A DNA stretch of 64,000 nucleotides from Gammaproteobacteria bacterium (GCA_021323735.1 JAJPKM010000006.1:62001-126000), one strand, 5' to 3'. Shown: positions 26,602 through 36,633, counted from the first letter of the stretch. Notes: generated from the sequence alone by a model not told the origin. Translations and numbers: made by a program.

Positions 26602-28032
26602 TTAACTGTTCAGGCTGCCCGCCTCCGGTTCGCCGACATGCGCCAATGCATTGGCGATCGGTATTTGCACGATGAGCATCGTGCCGCCGGATGCCGGGCT
26701 CCTCACGTCCAGGCGCCCGCCGAGTGCACGGACTCGATGGCGCATCGAAGCGAGGCCGTGCGAGGCGATGGATATGAAACGTTCAGGCGGTATGCCGATG
26801 CCGTCATCGGCGATGCGCATCACCAAGGTCTCGTCGTCCATGTCGAAGCCGATGTCGGCAGATTTCGCCCCCGAATGTTTCAGAATATTACTAAAGGCCT
26901 CCTGGGCGATGCGAAACAGCGCGATCGAAGCTTCAGATTTGAAGCGCGGCTCCTCCTCGGGATAGGACTCGGTGCACTTGAGTCCGGCGCTGCCGCAGGT
27001 TTCCTTCATCTGCCAGCGCAGCGCGGCGAACAAGCCCACATTGTCCAGAAGCGTCGGTCGCAGTTCCTCGATGATGCGCCGTTTCAAGTCGACTCCGGCC
27101 GAGAGATTCTGCTGTACCCGATGGAGCCGCTGCTTCAGATCGGGATCGTTCTTCGCGTAGTGCTGCTCGGCCCATGAAATGTCCATGCGTGCACCGACCA
27201 GCAAGCCCCCGAGCTCGTCATGCAACTCGCGCGCCAGGCTGGCTTTCTCGCGTTCGGCCACATTCTGCAAGTGGGTGGACAGTTCCACCAGTTCACGGGT
27301 TCTGTCCTCCACCTCGTGTTCCAGCTGCAGCTTTTGATCCTGCAATTCGACGGTGAGCGCCGTGCGCCGGCGTATATCCAGCCACACCAGGCGCGAGGCG
27401 ACACCGACGAGCAACATGCTGAAAACAGTACCGCTGAGGGTGATCCAGCGGCTCAAGGTCTGCGAGCCGGCCCAATGCGCGCTGGCGGCCTGATGCTCGG
27501 CCGTTTCGCGATTGCGCAGCTCGTCCAAAACGGCATTGATCTTCGCGCCGGTATCGGCGCCGACGCTGGTTTTTACCAGCGCCACCGCCGCCGTAACGCC
27601 CTGTGCCTGCTGAATGGCCACGATCATGGACAAATCCGCCAGACGCTTGCCGATCAGGACATGCAGGTCACGCACTTGACCCAGCTCCATGTCCGAACCC
27701 GCATAAGCCAAACGCAGCTGCTCCAGATGCGGCTCCACGTCGGCAACGACTCGATTGTAGATGTCGATGTAGCGCTGGTCTTCGGTCAGCAAAAACCCCC
27801 GCTGGGCGCTCACCGATTGTGCCAGCGTATTCTGCAGCGCTTCGAGGGCATGTTCGCGCGCGGCGGATTTCTGCAGCCGCTCGCCCGCTTCCTGCAGCCG
27901 CGCGTGACCCTCGCTCGTCACGAAGAACAAAGCGGCCAAGAAGCCGACGATGAGAAACGGAGGAATCGCCACGTACCAGCGGCCCAAACCGTCCAGCGCT
28001 TGACTCAGCAAGTTCTTGCGATTCGCGCCCAT
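26602..28032 (-). CDS. Membrane sensor histidine kinase with CHASE3 domain (NarL-partner type)
   Basis: About 476 residues from ATG 28032; the frame is open to a TTG at 28098, which I find less likely. A membrane helix at about 20-40, a periplasmic CHASE3-like domain (about 40-175, containing QRGFLLTEDQRYIDIYN), a second helix, a coiled coil (QDQKLQLEHEVEDRTRELVE region), then a HisKA_3 dimerisation domain with phospho-acceptor histidine in LARELHDELGG and an ATPase domain with DDGIGIPPERF and GLASMRHRVRALGG. Such kinases normally phosphorylate a NarL/LuxR-type regulator, but none is adjacent, so it is an orphan here. Confidence 0.9.
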   Translation of the reverse strand: MGANRKNLLSQALDGLGRWYVAIPPFLIVGFLAALFFVTSEGHARLQEAGERLQKSAAREHALEALQNTLAQSVSAQRGFLLTEDQRYIDIYNRVVADVEPHLEQLRLAYAGSDMELGQVRDLHVLIGKRLADLSMIVAIQQAQGVTAAVALVKTSVGADTGAKINAVLDELRNRETAEHQAASAHWAGSQTLSRWITLSGTVFSMLLVGVASRLVWLDIRRRTALTVELQDQKLQLEHEVEDRTRELVELSTHLQNVAEREKASLARELHDELGGLLVGARMDISWAEQHYAKNDPDLKQRLHRVQQNLSAGVDLKRRIIEELRPTLLDNVGLFAALRWQMKETCGSAGLKCTESYPEEEPRFKSEASIALFRIAQEAFSNILKHSGAKSADIGFDMDDETLVMRIADDGIGIPPERFISIASHGLASMRHRVRALGGRLDVRSPASGGTMLIVQIPIANALAHVGEPEAGSLNS

Positions 28033-28212
28033 GTCGCCCCGAAGATTGCGCCCCTCGGCGGGTAAGGAGCCTGAAGGATACTGCAACGCGCGCGCCAAGG
28101 TATGGCGGATCAGTGGCCGAGACGCGTGATCATGGGACGGAAATGGTCAAACTGCTTCCGGCGCGATCGTCGTCGCAAAATCGCCTCACCGGGGGCCGCG
28201 AACGCGAGCGGC

Positions 28213-28244
28213 GGCTCCCGTGTAAGGTTTACACGCCAGGAGCC
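28213..28244. other. Nested inverted repeat between kinase and EAL genes
   Basis: Outer arms GGCTCC (28213-28218) and GGAGCC (28239-28244) enclose inner arms GTGTAA (28220-28225) and TTACAC (28229-28234). The inner part, GTGTAAGGTTTACAC, also looks like a dimeric-repressor operator. It lies in the 280-base gap between two minus-strand genes; there is no T-tract on either side, so an intrinsic terminator is less likely. I see no other gene in 28033-28313. Confidence 0.5.
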
Positions 28245-28313
28245 CTGGCCGAGCAATTCATGGACAGCGGAAAATAACCATCCTATCTGCCCTTAGTGCA
28301 CGAATAGTCCAGC

Positions 28314-30644
28314 CTAGTACGTGACCAAGGCCACCGTATCGGTTACGTCGTCCGCGGCAAAGGCCGCCGGCAACGCGATGACCGGTACGCGGGATCGATC
28401 CTTCAGCCAGGCCTCAAAGTCCTCGCGGGGCATCGGTTTGGCATAGTGGAAGCCCTGCGCGATATCGCACCCGAATTGGCGCAGCCGGTCGGCCGCCGCC
28501 GCCGTCTCGATACCCTCGGCCACCACTTTCAATCCCAACCCGTGCCCCATGTCGATCGCCGAGCGCACCACCGTCGCAAATTCCGGATCGGATTCCAGAC
28601 TCAGAATGAAGCTGCGGTCGATTTTCATCTCATGCACGGGCATCCGGGCGAGATGGCTCAGTGACGAATATCCGGTGCCGAAATCGTCGATCGACAGGCT
28701 GACGCCCAATGCTGCGATGGCGGTGAGCATATGCAAGGCCCGTGCAGGATCTTCGATAGCTCCGCTTTCCGTCAATTCCAAGGTGAGCAGCGAAGGGGGC
28801 AGCTTGTGCCGGCTCAACTGCGCGGCAAGCCGAGCGTCAAAGCGTGAGTCGCCGATGTCCTCGGCGCTGATATTCACCGCCAAATTTATCGCCATGCCGG
28901 CGTGCTGCCATTGCACTGCCTGCGCCATCGAGTGATCCAGCGTCCAACGGGTCAACCAGCGGATGAATCCGGTCTGTTCGGCAAAGGGAATGAAATCCGC
29001 CGGGCTCAACAAGCCGCGCGTCGGATGCTGCCAGCGCAGCAGGACCTCCGCGCCGGCGACGCGACCGGTACTGAATTCGATTTTGGGCTGGAAGTGCAGG
29101 CATAGCTCATCGTGTTCCACCGCGTGGCGCAATTCGCCCAGTAGCGAAAGCTGATCCCGGGCCGCCGGTTTGAGTGCGTTCTCATAGATCGCCATGGCGC
29201 GTTTTTCACCCCGCGCACGGTCCAGGGCCAAGTCGGCGCAGCGCATCAACTCATCGGGTGAGGAGATGCCGCCGACCGATGCCGACAACCCCAAGGTCGC
29301 ACTGATGTCGATGGGCTGGGCTTCCACCATCACCGGTTCGGCCAATGCCAGTAGCAGTGAGGTGCCCCAGGCATGCAGTCCGGCCGGGCTATTGAGTGGA
29401 GTAAACGCGGCGAACTGATCGGCCGCGAACCGTGCCACCGCCGACTTCACCGAGGGTACCGCCGCGATCCGGGTGGCGATTTCGGTCAGGACGGCATCCC
29501 CGACCGAATAGCCCAAGTGCTCGTTGATGCGGCGGAATCGATGCAAATTGATGACCACCACGCCGATGGGCTTGTCGCCGGCATCGCGCAGCGCATCGCT
29601 CAAGGCCGCGCTGAATGCGGTCCGGTTCATCAGCCCCGTCAGCGTATCCTCGTAAGCCAGGCGCCGGATGGATTGATCGCGACTGTGCACCGCCGATTGC
29701 ATCAGGTGCAGACCTTCGGCGAGCACGCCCAGTTCATCGCCGCGCTGCACGCTCTGCTTGGCATCGTAAGTACCGGCGCGCATGCGATCGACCACCTTGG
29801 TCAGGTCTTGCAAGGGCCGCGTAATATTGCGCGCCAGCCAGAAAGCCGCCACCGCGAACGCGATCAGGCTGACGCCCGCAATCACGAACAGCACCTTGGT
29901 GAGGCGTTCGAACGGTGCACGAGCGTCCGCCAGGGAACGGGACAGCACGGCAACGATCTCGGTGTCGCCGACTTCGGAGATTTCGATTCGGCGGGTAACC
30001 ACGTCCGCGGCGGGCAGCGTAGGGTCCGCGACGGTGCTGATGACGTCCGTCCAATGGCCCCCGGTGCCCACCGACAGGGTCACCGCCAGGCCGGTGATAT
30101 CCGCAAGCTCGTGCGCTGCCCTGTTGTCCAGTTCGAACCCCATGGCAATCCAGGCCACAGGCAGGGGACTGCGCACCGCCACGGTCACCAGCTGATAGAT
30201 GCGCCCGCCGTCCACCATCATGCTGGCCGCGTTGTCCACGGCGGCGCCGCTTTCCTGCAGCGAAGAGATGGGAAAGGAGGTGCCGGCCGGCAGATGGGTG
30301 CCGGAGGCGGCGATGACCTTGCCGCTCAACGAGGTGAGCACGACCATCGCTGCGCCGATGCGTTTGCCGCTGTTCCCCAGCGCCGAGGAGAGGGTGTCGG
30401 TGTCGCGGGCGGCAACCGCCTCGCGAAATCCATAATCGGCGGCGACGGCCTGCGCCGCCTGAGTCAGCTGTCGGCGATTGCTCTCGAGCAGGCGCGAGAA
30501 TACCAGCGTACCCACGTCGAGCTGGCGCTGCACTTCTCGGCCCGCGCTGTCGCGGTTGGTCGCCAGCACCGCCCCAAGAGCAGCAGCCAGCACTGCCGCG
30601 AGGAGCAGCAGAAAAGTCAAGGCAATTCGGGTCCGCAGCGCCAA
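28314..30644 (-). CDS. Membrane cyclic-di-GMP phosphodiesterase: sensor-HAMP-degenerate GGDEF-EAL
   Basis: A 776-residue inner-membrane protein. Helix 1 at about 7-28, a periplasmic sensor region (about 30-250), helix 2 (VLFVIAGVSLIAFAVAAFWLA region), HAMP, a GGDEF-fold domain and an EAL domain. The GGDEF signature is replaced by AADQF (RFAADQFAAF), so cyclase activity is unlikely. The EAL domain looks active: EVLLRW, the DDFGTGYSSL loop, KIDRSFI, VVAEGIET and QGFHYAKPM are all present. The protein therefore probably degrades cyclic di-GMP in response to an external cue. It is divergent from the uup-like gene, 200 bases away. Confidence 0.93.
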   Translation of the reverse strand: MALRTRIALTFLLLLAAVLAAALGAVLATNRDSAGREVQRQLDVGTLVFSRLLESNRRQLTQAAQAVAADYGFREAVAARDTDTLSSALGNSGKRIGAAMVVLTSLSGKVIAASGTHLPAGTSFPISSLQESGAAVDNAASMMVDGGRIYQLVTVAVRSPLPVAWIAMGFELDNRAAHELADITGLAVTLSVGTGGHWTDVISTVADPTLPAADVVTRRIEISEVGDTEIVAVLSRSLADARAPFERLTKVLFVIAGVSLIAFAVAAFWLARNITRPLQDLTKVVDRMRAGTYDAKQSVQRGDELGVLAEGLHLMQSAVHSRDQSIRRLAYEDTLTGLMNRTAFSAALSDALRDAGDKPIGVVVINLHRFRRINEHLGYSVGDAVLTEIATRIAAVPSVKSAVARFAADQFAAFTPLNSPAGLHAWGTSLLLALAEPVMVEAQPIDISATLGLSASVGGISSPDELMRCADLALDRARGEKRAMAIYENALKPAARDQLSLLGELRHAVEHDELCLHFQPKIEFSTGRVAGAEVLLRWQHPTRGLLSPADFIPFAEQTGFIRWLTRWTLDHSMAQAVQWQHAGMAINLAVNISAEDIGDSRFDARLAAQLSRHKLPPSLLTLELTESGAIEDPARALHMLTAIAALGVSLSIDDFGTGYSSLSHLARMPVHEMKIDRSFILSLESDPEFATVVRSAIDMGHGLGLKVVAEGIETAAAADRLRQFGCDIAQGFHYAKPMPREDFEAWLKDRSRVPVIALPAAFAADDVTDTVALVTY

Positions 30645-30844
30645 CGCTTTGCTCCAGCTGGCTGGGGTAGACTACACAGCGCAGGTTAAGCGGTGCAGGC
30701 TGCGAGTGCTGTGCGCCTGCACACAACTGTGCACCGGGACGCACCCTGCGGAGGACAAGAGCGTGACCTGGTTCTCACATCGCATTCATCACGGAGCAGC
30801 GTCACGCGGCTCTCGCGCAATACGCAGGCAGGCTCCTGATATTC

Positions 30845-32695
30845 ATGCCCATCGTTCGTCTCGATAAAGTTTCCTTGAGCTTCGGGCTGAGGCCATTGCT
30901 CGACAACGTCAACCTGCAGCTGCGCAGGGGCGAACGCGTCTGTCTGCTCGGCCGCAACGGCGAGGGAAAGTCCTCGCTGCTGCAGCTGATAGCCCGAAAC
31001 ATACAACCCGACAGCGGCGAGATCTGGGTCCGTCCGGGCGCGCGGACCGCAAGCCTGGCGCAGGAAGTTTCCGCCGGCAGCGACGCCACAGTCCATGACG
31101 TGGTGCTGGGCGGCGTCGAATCGAAGACGCCCGAAGATGAGTGGCAGGCCCGGTTGCAGGTCGACCAAGTGATATCGCGGCTGGGGCTGATGGAAGAGGT
31201 ATCGATGAGCGCCTTGTCCGGCGGCTGGCGCAGGCGCGTGATGCTGGGGCGTGCGCTGGTCGCCGCCCCCGACGTGCTGTTGTTGGACGAGCCGACGAAT
31301 CACCTGGACATCGAGGCCATTACTTGGCTCGAGAACATGATGATCGAATATCCGGGGGCACTACTTTTCGTCAGCCACGACCGCGCCTTCGTCCGCCGTC
31401 TGGCGACGAAGATCGTCGAACTTGACCGAGGACAGCTACGGGTATGGCCCGGCGGCTACGATGACTATGTGTTGCAGAAGCGTGCAGCTCTCGAGGTCGA
31501 GGCCAAACACGCGGCTTTGTTCGACAAGAAGCTGGCCGAGGAGGAGGTCTGGATTCGCAAAGGTGTGGAAGCACGGCGGACCCGTAATGAGGGCAGGGTG
31601 CGCGCGCTCGAGCAATTGCGAATACAGAGGCGTGAGCGGCGTGAGCGCATCGGTACCGTGGAATTGCGGGCGCAAGACGCCACACCATCCGGAAAATTGG
31701 TGTTCGAGGCGAGTCACGTCGCGCACTCCTTCGGCGCGGTGCCGATATTGCGCGATTTTTCGGTGCGCATACAGCGCCAAGACCGCATCGGCATCATCGG
31801 GCCCAACGGCTGCGGCAAAACCACGTTGATCAAGCTTCTGATCGGCGAGTTGGAGCCGGTCTCGGGCCAGATCAGGCGCGGCACGAAGCTCTCGCCCGCC
31901 TATTTCGATCAACAGCGCGAGCAGCTCGATCCCAATGCATCCATCATGGACAATGTCACGGGCGGCAGCGGCGATACGGTGACCATCGACGGCCAGGCCC
32001 GGCATGTCTCCGGCTATCTTCGCGATTTCCTGTTTCCGCCGGAGCGATTGCATGCGCCGGTGAGCATGCTGTCGGGCGGTGAACGCAATCGATTGCTGCT
32101 GGCGCGCCTATTTGCCCGCCCCAGCAATCTCTTGGTGATGGACGAACCCACCAACGATCTCGACGCGGAAACACTTGAACTGCTGGAGGAAATGGTCGCG
32201 GACTATGCCGGGACCCTGCTGCTCGTCAGCCACGATCGCGCGTTCCTCGACAATGTGGTCACCAGCACGCTGGTCTTCGAGGGCAATGGGCAGATCAACG
32301 AGTATGTAGGCGGCTATACCGATTGGCTGCGGCAGCGAAAGGTCACCGCACCGGCGACGGCCAAGATAACGGCCGTCGAGCCGTCGACCGCACCTACCGC
32401 AATGCCTGCCGCTGCGCCGCGGAGCGCCGTGCCGACGAACCCCTCGCCCAAACCCAAGCGCTTGTCGTACAACGAGCAGCGCGAACTCGCGCAGCTGCCC
32501 GAGAAGATTCAGCAACTCGAGGCCGAACAGGCGCAGCTCAACGCGCTGATCAGCGATCCTGCCGTCTTCCGGCGCGGCAAGGACGAAAGCCAGGCCGCGC
32601 TGCGGCGCCTGGAGGCCGTGTCCGCGGAGCTGGAGAGCGCGTATTTGCGCTGGGATGCGCTGGACAGCTCGGCAGGCCCCGCGGCACGGGCATAG
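30845..32695 (+). CDS. uup: ABC-F family ATPase, Uup-like
   Basis: A 616-residue cytosolic protein with two ABC ATPase domains and no membrane helices. Walker A sites are GRNGEGKSS and GPNGCGKTT; signatures LSGGWRRR and LSGGERNR; Walker B LLLDEPTNHLD and LVMDEPTNDLD. Between the domains is the charged ABC-F linker (EEEVWIRKGVEARRTRNEGR region), and the C-terminus carries a coiled coil rich in Q, E and R (KPKRLSYNEQRELAQLPEKI region), the feature of Uup. Uup-type proteins act on ribosomes and influence transposon excision and ribosome assembly. Monocistronic; convergent with the small hypothetical gene. Confidence 0.9.
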   Translation: MPIVRLDKVSLSFGLRPLLDNVNLQLRRGERVCLLGRNGEGKSSLLQLIARNIQPDSGEIWVRPGARTASLAQEVSAGSDATVHDVVLGGVESKTPEDEWQARLQVDQVISRLGLMEEVSMSALSGGWRRRVMLGRALVAAPDVLLLDEPTNHLDIEAITWLENMMIEYPGALLFVSHDRAFVRRLATKIVELDRGQLRVWPGGYDDYVLQKRAALEVEAKHAALFDKKLAEEEVWIRKGVEARRTRNEGRVRALEQLRIQRRERRERIGTVELRAQDATPSGKLVFEASHVAHSFGAVPILRDFSVRIQRQDRIGIIGPNGCGKTTLIKLLIGELEPVSGQIRRGTKLSPAYFDQQREQLDPNASIMDNVTGGSGDTVTIDGQARHVSGYLRDFLFPPERLHAPVSMLSGGERNRLLLARLFARPSNLLVMDEPTNDLDAETLELLEEMVADYAGTLLLVSHDRAFLDNVVTSTLVFEGNGQINEYVGGYTDWLRQRKVTAPATAKITAVEPSTAPTAMPAAAPRSAVPTNPSPKPKRLSYNEQRELAQLPEKIQQLEAEQAQLNALISDPAVFRRGKDESQAALRRLEAVSAELESAYLRWDALDSSAGPAARA

Positions 32696-32753
32696 CCGAA
32701 CGAGCTCCAAAAATACCTATCCCATCCGGCCTCTTTTGGGCGCCGGCGCAGGA

Positions 32754-33152
32754 TTACCGTCGAGGCCGGCCGCCTCTCAGCAAATCGTTGGGATTCGGCA
32801 GTGAGGCCCCGGCGGCATCGGGGATTACCAGGGAGGAAGCTTGTTCGCGGCGCATTTCCTGCAGTTCCCGCATGGTCTGCTGAACCGCTTGTTCGGCGGT
32901 GGCACCGAACTTCTCGATGGCATCCTTGAGCGTGGCGGCATCGAGTTCGAAACTGATGGGCAGGCCGCCCATCGGGGTCATGACCTGTGCCTGCCCGACG
33001 AATATGACGGGGCGCTTGTCATCCGCCGTGCCGTCCGAGGTAACAGGCGTCAATCGACGGATGGTACCGACTTTCCTATCGGTGAAAGTTTCCTCCCGGT
33101 AGACCTGTGCCGAGTCCATGGTTGCCTGGCGGCTCTCGTTGGCGGAACTCAT
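32754..33152 (-). CDS. Conserved-looking hypothetical protein, 132 residues
   Basis: I do not recognise a named family. The protein has no signal peptide or membrane helix. Its centre reads as a compact domain (VIFVGQAQVMTPMGGLPISF, then a helix DAATLKDAIEKFGATAEQAV and a second, charged helix QTMRELQEMRREQ), followed by a disordered basic tail ending GGRPRR. The codon pattern matches the surroundings, and it fills a 450-base space between convergent uup and divergent mprF, which supports a real gene. Confidence 0.7.
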   Translation of the reverse strand: MSSANESRQATMDSAQVYREETFTDRKVGTIRRLTPVTSDGTADDKRPVIFVGQAQVMTPMGGLPISFELDAATLKDAIEKFGATAEQAVQQTMRELQEMRREQASSLVIPDAAGASLPNPNDLLRGGRPRR

Positions 33153-33212
33153 TGATGCATACCCCTCAACATCGCTGCGAAAGCGCCAACCCTAGCAGTT
33201 TTCAGCGCGGGG

Positions 33213-35801
33213 TTGGAGGCTGATACGATACGGAGCGTGCCACATTCGATCACAGCGCCCAAGATTCCCGCGTGGAGCACCTTGCTCGGCCTTGCCTTTC
33301 TCGTGGCCGCGCCCTTTTTGGTGCACCATCTGCTCGGCCATTATCACTGGCGCGACATCCTGGCGCGCGTGGATGCGATTTCGAATGCGAAATTGCTGAG
33401 AGCGGCATTCTTCGCTTGCCTAGGTTACGGCTGTCTTACCCTCTACGACGCGCTCGCGGTTCGATTCGCCGGCGCCAGGGTGCCATATCCCCGCGTGGCC
33501 CTCATTTCTTTCATGGGCTATGCCATCGGCCACAACGTCGGACTGAATTCCATCAGTGGCGGTGCGATTCGCTATCGCGCCTACACTGCGCTTGGCCTGA
33601 GCGCCAAACAAATCGCGACCATCATTGCCTTCGGCACGCTGACTTTTTTCCTCGGCGCCAGCGTGCTGCTCGGCCTGTCTCTGCTGTCGAACGCCGGGAT
33701 ATCCGGCTCGATACTGCATGTGCATGCGTGGTTGGCGATCGTGGCCGGCGCCGCGCTGCTGACCGGCGTCGCCGGCTACCTCTGGCTGGTGTGCACGCGC
33801 CATGCGCCATTGAAGTTTCGTCATTTTGAAATTCCCGTGCCCAAACCGAAGATTGCCTTCGCGCAGATCGGCGTCAGCTGTGTCGACATGCTGTTCGCCT
33901 CGAGCGTGCTTTTCGCGCTGTTGCCGCACGAGGCGTCGATCAGTTTCTTCGCCTTTGCCGGCGTATACCTCATTGCGCTTGCCGCCGGTGCCATCAGCAA
34001 CGTTCCCGGCGGCATCGGAGTGTTTGAATTCGTTTTGCTGTTGCTAATGCCTGCGGTGCCCAAGGACCGCCTACTCGGCGCGCTGGTGGCCTACCGAGCT
34101 ATTTATTATTTCGCGCCCTTTGCCCTGGCACTCGTGCTGCTGGGTGCCCACGAGGTCTGGATACATCGTGCACCGGTGATTCGCTGGGCGCGGCTGCTGC
34201 GGGCATTCTTGCTGGCCGTCACCCCCCAGGCTATCGCCGTCGCGGTATTTCTGGCCGGTGCCGTGCTGCTGTTCTCCGGTGCTACCCCCGGCCTCGGCAA
34301 GCGTCTGGCGTTGCTGCAGGATTTCGTGCCTCTGCCGGTACTGGAGCTGTCGCACCTTCTAGGCAGCGTGGTGGGCGTGGGATTGCTCATCATTGCGCAT
34401 GGACTGTACCGGCGGCTGAATGCCGCATGGTGGATGACCATTTGGCTGCTGTGTGCCGGAATCTTGCTCTCGCTGCTCAAGGGATTCGACTACGAAGAGG
34501 CCACGGTGTTGAGCGTCGTGGCGGTGCTACTGACCTCGGCGCGCGCCCGCTTCAAGCGCCGTGCTTCGCTGCTCGAGCAGCACTATTCGAGCGCGTGGAT
34601 CGCGGCGTTTCTCCTCGTATTGTTCACCGCCGCATGGCTGGTGATCTTCGCCTACCGGCATTTGCCCTATGACAATGAACTCTGGTGGCAGTTTGCCTTC
34701 GAGGCTTCCGCCCCGCGCAGTCTGAGAGCGTCGCTGCTTGCAGTCATCATTGCCGCCGCCTACGGCCTGTGGCGCGTGCTGCGCCCCGCGCCGCCGCGGT
34801 TTTCTGCGCCCGGCGCGGCGGATTTGGAGCGCGTGGCCGAGTTGATCGAGAAGTGTGAGGATGCGACCGCGAACCTCGCCCTGCTCGGCGACAAGAATTT
34901 GCTGTTCAACGAGCAGCGCTCCGCCTGCATCATGTGGCAATCCTCCGGCAACAGCTGGGTGGCGATGGGCGATCCGATCGGGCCTGCCGAACTCGGCGAG
35001 GCCCTGGCCTGGGAGTTTTTGGAGAATTGCGATCGTATGGCGGTCTCTCCGGTGTTCTACCAGGTCACGCCGGAAAGGCTGCCGTTGTACATCGATCTGG
35101 GTTTGACCTTGAGCAAGCTGGGCGAAGAGGCGCGGGTGCCGCTCGAACAGTTCTCCCTGGAAGGAGCGGCGCGTGCGGATCTGCGCCAGGCACACCGGCG
35201 TGCCGGCCGTGACGGCGTCAGCTTCGAAATGATCCTGCGGCGCGACGTGCCGGCCATGCTGCCGGCGCTGCGCGCGATCTCGGAGAATTGGCTTGCGGAA
35301 AAAGACACCGCCGAGAAGCGCTTTTCCCTCGGGTTCTTCGATGAACGCTACATCGCCAACTTCGATGTCGGCGTGGTTCGCCACCAGGGTGCGGTGGTCG
35401 CTTTTGCCAATCTGTGGCGGGGCGGTTCGAACGAACTATCGGTGGATCTCATGCGCTACCAATCGGCCGCGCCCAAGGGCGTCGTAGAATTCATGCTGAC
35501 CGAATGCATGTTGTGGGGCCACGCGCAGCGCTTTCGTTGGTTCAATTTAGGCATGGCGCCCCTGTCGGGGCTCGAAGAGCATGTACTCGCTCCGGCGTGG
35601 CACAAGCTGGGACGAATGGTGCAAAGGTACGGAGAAACGTTTTATAACTTCGAGGGCTTGCGCAAATTCAAGCAGAAGTTCGATCCTGTCTGGCGTCCTC
35701 GCTACTTGGCCGGACCGGACGGTCTGGCCATGGCCGGTGCGCTGCTCGATGTGACCGCGCTGATTTCAGGCGGTGTGCGCAATGTACTGCGGAAAAAATA
35801 G
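33213..35801 (+). CDS. mprF: MprF-type phosphatidylglycerol aminoacyltransferase/flippase
   Basis: About 862 residues. The N-terminal two-thirds is a flippase-type membrane domain with about 14 helices, including the conserved NSISGGAIRYRAYT block. The C-terminal part from about residue 525 is the soluble DUF2156 aminoacyltransferase domain (LLFNEQRSACIMWQSSGNSWVAMGDPIG region, SVDLMRY, FNLGMAPLSG, LRKFKQKFDPVWRPRYLA region). The enzyme moves lysine or alanine from charged tRNA to phosphatidylglycerol and flips the lipid, lowering negative surface charge and giving resistance to cationic peptides. TTG 33213 and GTG 33237 are both possible starts; neither has a clear ribosome binding site. It ends 4 bases from the convergent IclR gene. 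Confidence 0.93.
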   Translation: MEADTIRSVPHSITAPKIPAWSTLLGLAFLVAAPFLVHHLLGHYHWRDILARVDAISNAKLLRAAFFACLGYGCLTLYDALAVRFAGARVPYPRVALISFMGYAIGHNVGLNSISGGAIRYRAYTALGLSAKQIATIIAFGTLTFFLGASVLLGLSLLSNAGISGSILHVHAWLAIVAGAALLTGVAGYLWLVCTRHAPLKFRHFEIPVPKPKIAFAQIGVSCVDMLFASSVLFALLPHEASISFFAFAGVYLIALAAGAISNVPGGIGVFEFVLLLLMPAVPKDRLLGALVAYRAIYYFAPFALALVLLGAHEVWIHRAPVIRWARLLRAFLLAVTPQAIAVAVFLAGAVLLFSGATPGLGKRLALLQDFVPLPVLELSHLLGSVVGVGLLIIAHGLYRRLNAAWWMTIWLLCAGILLSLLKGFDYEEATVLSVVAVLLTSARARFKRRASLLEQHYSSAWIAAFLLVLFTAAWLVIFAYRHLPYDNELWWQFAFEASAPRSLRASLLAVIIAAAYGLWRVLRPAPPRFSAPGAADLERVAELIEKCEDATANLALLGDKNLLFNEQRSACIMWQSSGNSWVAMGDPIGPAELGEALAWEFLENCDRMAVSPVFYQVTPERLPLYIDLGLTLSKLGEEARVPLEQFSLEGAARADLRQAHRRAGRDGVSFEMILRRDVPAMLPALRAISENWLAEKDTAEKRFSLGFFDERYIANFDVGVVRHQGAVVAFANLWRGGSNELSVDLMRYQSAAPKGVVEFMLTECMLWGHAQRFRWFNLGMAPLSGLEEHVLAPAWHKLGRMVQRYGETFYNFEGLRKFKQKFDPVWRPRYLAGPDGLAMAGALLDVTALISGGVRNVLRKK

Positions 35802-35805
35802 CTAC

Positions 35806-36633
35806 TTAGGTGAATTGAGTCTCGATCTTCTGTGCCACCTCACGCATCTTCGGCAGGAATTGCTCGATCGCAGTACGCAGCGGCACCGCGGTGGCAGCAT
35901 AGCGGACCGTGACAGTTGCCAGGATTCGATCCTTGGCGCGAACCGGGATGGCCAGACTGGTCTCCTCGGAGACGCGCCGGGCGCGATGCGCCATGCCAAA
36001 GCCCTGCGTGCGCGTTTCGTTGAGCAATCTCTCGACTTCAACCCGATTGCGAGCCAGGCGATCCTCCGGCAGCGACGAACGCGCCAGTAGTTCGAGCATT
36101 GAGTCGCGCTGTTGCGTCGAGCAAAACGCCAGGTAGGCACGTCCCGCGGCTGAACCCAGCATCGGTACCCGAACGCCGGCGCTGTACTGCTCCAATGCCA
36201 GCGGGCTCTGGCGATCCGTCGTTTCCCGAATCATCATGGTAGAGCCGGAGGGCGTTGCCACTGCCACGGGCCAAACGATTTGCGCGCCGAGGGTGGCGAG
36301 CAGCGGCTTGGCGATGTGCGCGACCAGCGCCTCATCGTCGAAACCGTCCGAAAGAGCTCGGACCATGATGGTGGGCCGGTAACAATCGTCATGGGCGTCC
36401 CGCGTCACGTATCCGGCCAGACGCAGAGTTTCCAGAATACGGTAAGTCGTGGTTCGCGGCAGCGCCACGGCGGCTGCCAGGGTATTGATGGCCGCTCGCT
36501 CCAAGCGATTCAGCTCGGTCAGGACTTCAAGTCCGCGATTCAAGGCGCGGATGGGTCGGGTCGAATCGCGCGCCCCGTCCTCGGGAGAATCCAAGTGTTC
36601 GTCAGAATGCGGGGTAACTTGTGCGTGCATCAT
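35806..36633 (-). CDS. IclR-family transcriptional regulator (MhpR-like)
   Basis: A 275-residue regulator. The N-terminal winged helix-turn-helix (about 28-85) contains NTLAAAVALPRTTTYRILETLRLAGYV; the C-terminal effector-binding domain follows with RVPMLGSAAGRAYLAF. The sequence around VRALSDGFDDEALVAHIAKPLL resembles MhpR-type regulators of aromatic-acid catabolism, but no aromatic operon is next to it. It is divergent from the NAD(P)H reductase gene (244-base gap), which it may control together with itself. Confidence 0.9.
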   Translation of the reverse strand: MMHAQVTPHSDEHLDSPEDGARDSTRPIRALNRGLEVLTELNRLERAAINTLAAAVALPRTTTYRILETLRLAGYVTRDAHDDCYRPTIMVRALSDGFDDEALVAHIAKPLLATLGAQIVWPVAVATPSGSTMMIRETTDRQSPLALEQYSAGVRVPMLGSAAGRAYLAFCSTQQRDSMLELLARSSLPEDRLARNRVEVERLLNETRTQGFGMAHRARRVSEETSLAIPVRAKDRILATVTVRYAATAVPLRTAIEQFLPKMREVAQKIETQFT

